Part shown: positions 60,388-64,000 of the stretch, in pieces
Layout of the letters: every line of letters starts with the position of its first letter
How positions within the stretch are numbered: the first letter of the stretch is position 1
Assembly (NCBI GenBank): GCA_022606425.2
Contig: JAHDVF020001592.1
Location: 248,001-312,000 of the forward strand
Direction of reading: 5' to 3'
From: Lepidostoma basale
Taxonomy: Eukaryota; Arthropoda; Insecta; Trichoptera; Lepidostomatidae
DNA: 64,000 bases
The notes under the pieces: generated by a model
Databases searched by the model: none
What the model saw: the letters and a program-made list of their open reading frames with translations, nothing else
Told to the model about the DNA's origin: nothing
Position numbers and translations under genes: made by a program

Positions 60388-61600
60388 GTTTCTTGAACAA
60401 TGATGTCAGACTCCATATTAAATAATTAATACGAATGAAAACTCCTGTTTTATAGAAGTTATATTATAGTTCAAAGACCTCTCAAAACCATTCCAGACAT
60501 ACTCGTATAATGGCCTTCGACAGGGAGATGCCTTGGCATGTCTCCTATTTAACGTGGCTCTAGAAAAAGTGATAAGGGACTCAAAAATAGATACCAGAGG
60601 CACTATATTCTACAAGTCAGTTCAGCTACTCGCCTATGCAGATGACATAGATATTGTGGGACGGTCACTTGAAGCTACCCGTGAAGCGTTTGTAGCATTG
60701 GAGGAAAAAGCAAAAATAATGGGACTTGTCATAAATGAAGATAAAACAAAATTGATGATTGCTTCTAATACCACATATCCATACCCCCAGGTTTTCTCAG
60801 CTGCAAATTACAACTTTGAAATAATTTATTCATTTACATACTTAGGCTCAACAGTTACCAGTGATAATAACACCCGAGAAGAAATTGACAGAAGGATAAT
60901 GGCAGCAAACCGATGTTACTACGCTCTCCAAAAACAGTTAAGATCCAAATTACTGCGAAGAACCACAAACACACTATTGTACAAGACCCTGATCAAACCA
61001 GTCCTCACATATGCCTCTGAAACCTGGGTGATGACAAAACACACTGAAAGGTCCATCGCAGCATTTGAAAGAAGGGTTCTTAGGACAATATATGGCCCAG
61101 TGAGAGACCACAATGGTTGGCGTCGTCGATATAACCGAGAGCTATATGATATCTATAAAGAGCCCGATGTGATCAGATCCATCAAAGTAGGGCGCCTGAG
61201 ATGGGCTGGTCACATAATCAGAATGGACGACGACAACCCTACAAAACGCCTCACGCTCTCAGTACCACAGGGACGTAGAAGACCAGGAAGGCCCAAAATG
61301 CGATGGATGGACAGTGTCAACACGGATGCATCGGTGTTGCAAGTGAGAAATTGGAGAATGGGGGCATCAAACAGACAAGAATGGAGGAAGCTCCTGGATT
61401 CAGCCAAGGCCCACCCAGGGCTGTCGAGCTTAGGATGATGATGATGATATTATAGTTCATGTGAATGACATGTTTTACCTTTCTGAGGCATTATCAAGAT
61501 TACGTTTGATAATGCTTAAGATATACAGACATGTTATTCGCATAAATGAAGTCAAACTTCATATTCAATAATTAATACGAATGAAAACGTCTGTTCTATA
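60388..61600. repeat. MITE family P copy split by a LINE
   Basis: The left part (60388-60473) starts TGTTTCTTGAACAATGATGTCAGACTCC, then ACGAATGAAAAC and TTATATTATAGTTCA. The right part resumes at 61447 with ATTATAGTTCATGTGAATGACATG and ends near GAAGTCAAACTTCATATTC. Confidence 0.75.
60474..61446 (+). pseudogene. 5'-truncated LINE with open RT/C-terminal frame, 13-bp TSD
   Basis: The frame 60476-61438 is open (321 codons to the stop): YNGLRQGDALACLLFNVALE, VQLLAYADDIDIVGRSLEAT with the YADD catalytic motif, IYSFTYLGSTVTSDNNTREE, ETWVMTKHTERSIAAFERRV, VGRLRWAGHIIRMDDDNPTK, RRPGRPKMRWMDSV. It is followed by a short (ATG)n tail. Flanking ATATTATAGTTCA at 60461-60473 and 61447-61459 is an exact 13-bp target duplication. 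Lack of stops suggests recent insertion. Endonuclease and N-terminal RT are missing. Confidence 0.9.
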
Positions 61601-61910
61601 GAAGTTATATTATATTATAGTTTATGTGAAAGACAAGTTTCACCTTTTCTAAGGCATGATCAAATCTAAGAAAGATTACATTTGATAATGCTTTAGATAT
61701 GCAGACATGTCATTCCCATAAATGAAGTCAATGTCATATTAAATAATTAATTAGAATGAAAACGTCTGTTTTCTAGAAGTTATATTATAATTTATGTGAA
61801 TGATATGTTTCAGCTTTCTAAGGCATTACAAAGGTTACATTTGATAATGCCTTAGATAGGCTTTCCAAAAACTATTGTATATTTATAGAAAACCGACGTT
61901 TTCATTCGAA
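61601..61910. repeat. Tandem MITE family P copies
   Basis: Two further P units follow directly. Each has ACGAATGAAAACGTCTGTT or AGAATGAAAACGTCTG, TTTCACCTTTTCTAAGGCATGATC or TTTCAGCTTTCTAAGGCATTA, and ACATTTGATAATGC, ending with ACGTTTTCATTCGAATTAATTAAG. Confidence 0.7.
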
Positions 61911-62039
61911 TTAATTAAGTAACAACTAGCGATTGTAATGCATATATTAAAATATATTATACATTCAATTATATATATCATATATTAAAATATATTAAAA
62001 TTGTAATGCGTATATTAAAACATAAATTAATCAATTACT

Positions 62040-62180
62040 GAAAGGCGGCCACCTTCGAAGTAGGAAGAATCGACGATCGTGCATGTCACGATAAAAAAAA
62101 TGTAGAAGAGGCGCGAGAGTTATGTCAAGATAGAACAGTCTCTCTGTCTACTCCTCCGGGGAAACGGCGTGCTGGTTGGT
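62040..62180 (+). mobile_element. LINE-A 3' scrap, old
   Basis: GGCGGCCACCTTCGAAGTAGGAAG...CGTGCATGTCACGA...GTAGAAGAGGCGCGAGAGTTATGTCAAGATAGAACAG... ending TCCGGGGAAACGGCGTGCTGGTTGG. Confidence 0.65.
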
Positions 62181-62324
62181 GTCATATTGATATTTTAAAT
62201 TTCTTTTAAATATATTTTATAGTTATTTGAGATTTTAAATAAGAAATCTCTCATTATTGATACCCCGCTATTGATTATATAAATATATGTATTGAAAAAT
62301 TATATGAGTTATATAAAGTAAAAA

Positions 62325-62672
62325 TGTTTCAAGGTGCGAATGATGGTATCATGAACAAAATGATGAAAGGATCATTAAGATGGTTTGGACATATGGAAAG
62401 AATAAATGAAGAAAGAACGGTAAAAAAATTATATGTTAATGATGTAAATGGAACCAGAAATAGAGGAAGACCGAGGAAAACGTGGCACGATGAAATAAAT
62501 CAAATATTGAACATCGCCCATGTGAGGAGTCAGAGAAATCGACGCGCGTGCATGACACGATGTATGAATGTTGAGGAAGCGAGAGAAATATGTCAGGAAA
62601 GAAAAGTGTAGCAGTCCATTCTTTCTGTGTACCCCTTCGGGGAGACGGCGTGATGGTTAGTTAGTTAGTTAT
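62325..62672 (+). mobile_element. LINE-A 3' fragment
   Basis: The frame 62324-62611 reads GANDGIMNKMMKGSLRWFGH, NRGRPRKTWHDEINQILNIA, RRACMTRCMNVEEAREICQE and stops one codon early (GTGTAG instead of GTGTGG). The tail is TGATGG(TTAG)n at 62650. Confidence 0.85.
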
Positions 62673-63041
62673 TTATGTTTAAAACATTTCAATTATATCA
62701 AACAAAATTAAAATCGATTTAGATTTTTTCCATGTTCTTATTTTACTGGGATAGGTCCATTTATCAATGGAAATACATTTTATATGTAGCTTTCGAAAAA
62801 GAATTACGGTCCTCATATTAAAAAATAAAATAACTTCTCATATCGGTGACGCAGATAGATTAAGACGGGAATTCGGGTCAGATACAAGTCACCGTTTACA
62901 TTATAAATCATTCAGATGGGTTATATTTATCAGAAGCAAATTTGAACATATTTCATATGTAAAAAAAATAATCGTTTTGAAATGTGTACAGTTAATGTAA
63001 GATAAGTTACAAAATCAAAAGATTTCATTTCAGTTATTTTT
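62673..63041. other. Unassigned
   Basis: The frame at 62767-63000 has no recognised domain. Confidence 0.4.
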
Positions 63042-63354
63042 TTAATTTCCTTCTTAAAGGCCGTGCCACACTGTTTGAAACAAGCTCTCCACAGGGGTGA
63101 CCTTGGGGGAGAGCTGTGGAGCCCACGGTTGGTGTAGCGTCCACATACTGTTGAAAATAAGCTCTCCACATATGGAATGCGTGTTTAAACGGTGGATCCA
63201 CACGCATACTATGCTCGTCCGTCCACAAAGTTTGTTAAAGGTAAAACAAATTTTGGTTTCAAACAAGTGTCTACACAGTTTTAAGCCGCCGGTGAAGACC
63301 GTTGTGGAGAGCTTGTTTAAAACAGTGTGGCACGACTTTAAATTAAGAAATTTG
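63042..63354. repeat. MITE with about 50-bp inverted ends
   Basis: AATTTCCTTCTTAAAGGCCGTGCCACACTGTTTGAAACAAGCTCTCCACA on the left is mirrored on the right (TGTGGAGAGCTTGTTTAAAACAGTGTGGCACGACTTTAAATTAAGAAATT). A third copy of CTGTTGAAAATAAGCTCTCCACA lies inside at 63149. No transposase; family unknown. Confidence 0.75.
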
Positions 63355-63389
63355 ATATTTTTACCGCGAATAGAAATATATCGACTGAA

Positions 63390-63450
63390 GCAAATATGGC
63401 AGTGCACATGAGAGCTCAAGTGCCTACCCTAATGCATTGAAGTGAATCTT
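63390..63450 (+). mobile_element. LINE-A scrap
   Basis: AATATGGCAGTGCACATGAGAGCTCAAGTGCCTACCCTAATGCATTGAAGTGAATC parallels the KMAVHNGVLVPTLMYGSEA codons. Confidence 0.5.
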
Positions 63451-64000
63451 GTTATACTAGAGCCGCTTAGAATTGAGTCTTGGGGCCATAAATCATTTCC
63501 CTATGTCTATCTCGCTTGCACTTACGGGCCTTATGGAGCGGTTTAGGGATGGGCGTAACAATAAAATAAATATATCGATAAGTAACGTTTATTATCGTAT
63601 CTTGTTCATAAACTTTAACGAGTTAACAAAGTTTTGATATTAAACTTTATTTACTGGTTTTATGTGCGTTTAAATTCGTATGAAATTTGTGACTACAAGA
63701 TACTAAATTAAATACGAAATTTTTTTAAATTTTAAAAATTGTGTACCGTATGTCTATAAACACAGAAAGAAAGTTAAGTATAAGAAACAAAGTAGATCAT
63801 ATTGTGGCCCTTAAAAGTCCACTGTCGCTCTACTCACACCACAAATAAACGCGGCCATTTCACGTGGTTTGTTGAAATTAAGAGAAACCATTTTATTCGG
63901 ATCACTTTTAAATTCATTGACAAACAGGAATACGTTGTGAATCACTGTTCGAGTTTGAGGGCTTATATCGCCATGTAATTTCTTCAAATCAATGTTAGAA
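63451..64000. other. Unassigned right edge (intron 9)
   Basis: No exon or known repeat recognised; the block near 63470-63560 is less A+T-rich and may be a further transposon piece. Confidence 0.4.

Overview
This is an A+T-rich nuclear DNA window from an arthropod, most likely an insect. The only recognisable host gene is an animal kainate-type ionotropic glutamate receptor with GT-AG introns. Around and inside it lies a dense mixture of non-LTR retrotransposon (LINE) 3' ends, tRNA-derived SINEs, MITEs, hAT, mariner and pogo-like remnants, and repeats carrying hammerhead-like RNA motifs. I see no bacterial-style operon, rRNA gene, genuine tRNA gene or CRISPR array.

Host gene. Nine coding exons on the + strand between 40143 and 60223 join in phase (1,1,1,0,0,0,0,2,2). 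They encode about 621 residues: signal peptide, amino-terminal domain, S1 half of the glutamate-binding domain, M1 and the pore loop. M3, S2, M4 and the C-terminus must lie beyond the right edge. Introns 1 and 3 (about 5.5 kb each) and introns 7 and 8 are mostly or partly transposon DNA.

Left half (1-40 kb). I find no host gene here. The dominant component is one LINE family, called LINE-A here, with about 30 fragments in the window. Almost all are 5'-truncated copies of the same reverse-transcriptase C-terminal region. Its coding sequence runs to within a few bases of a short microsatellite tail, usually (TTAG)n. Other LINE families are labelled by their C-terminal motifs: C (YLGHVLRGEKYHLL), E (RRGRPPKRW type, GAA-rich tail), H (KWQWAGHVAR), K (MPVGRAI, GATTT tail), a CR1/L2-like family (DRAFAVAGPSAWN), a Jockey-type family and an R1-like fragment.

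Structural highlights. (1) 9241-10158 is a head-to-head LINE-A inverted dimer with tails at both outer ends and one 25-bp target duplication. (2) Two hAT-type elements have exact 8-bp target duplications: one interrupts a LINE reading frame that closes when it is removed, and the other carries a captured Jockey fragment. (3) A LINE-free repeat family shares only the last 55 bp and tail of LINE-A. (4) LINE-A keeps a fixed ATGG end but is followed by different microsatellites (TTAG, TTAGG, TTG, AAT) at different loci. (5) Several dispersed repeats contain CUGANGA-stem-GAAAC motifs resembling minimal hammerhead ribozymes. (6) A BEL/Pao-like primer-binding motif is repeated in tandem.

Limits. Clade names for LINE fragments rest on visible motifs, not on alignment or phylogeny. 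Repeat boundaries are usually good to about 10-20 bp, except where a target duplication fixes them.
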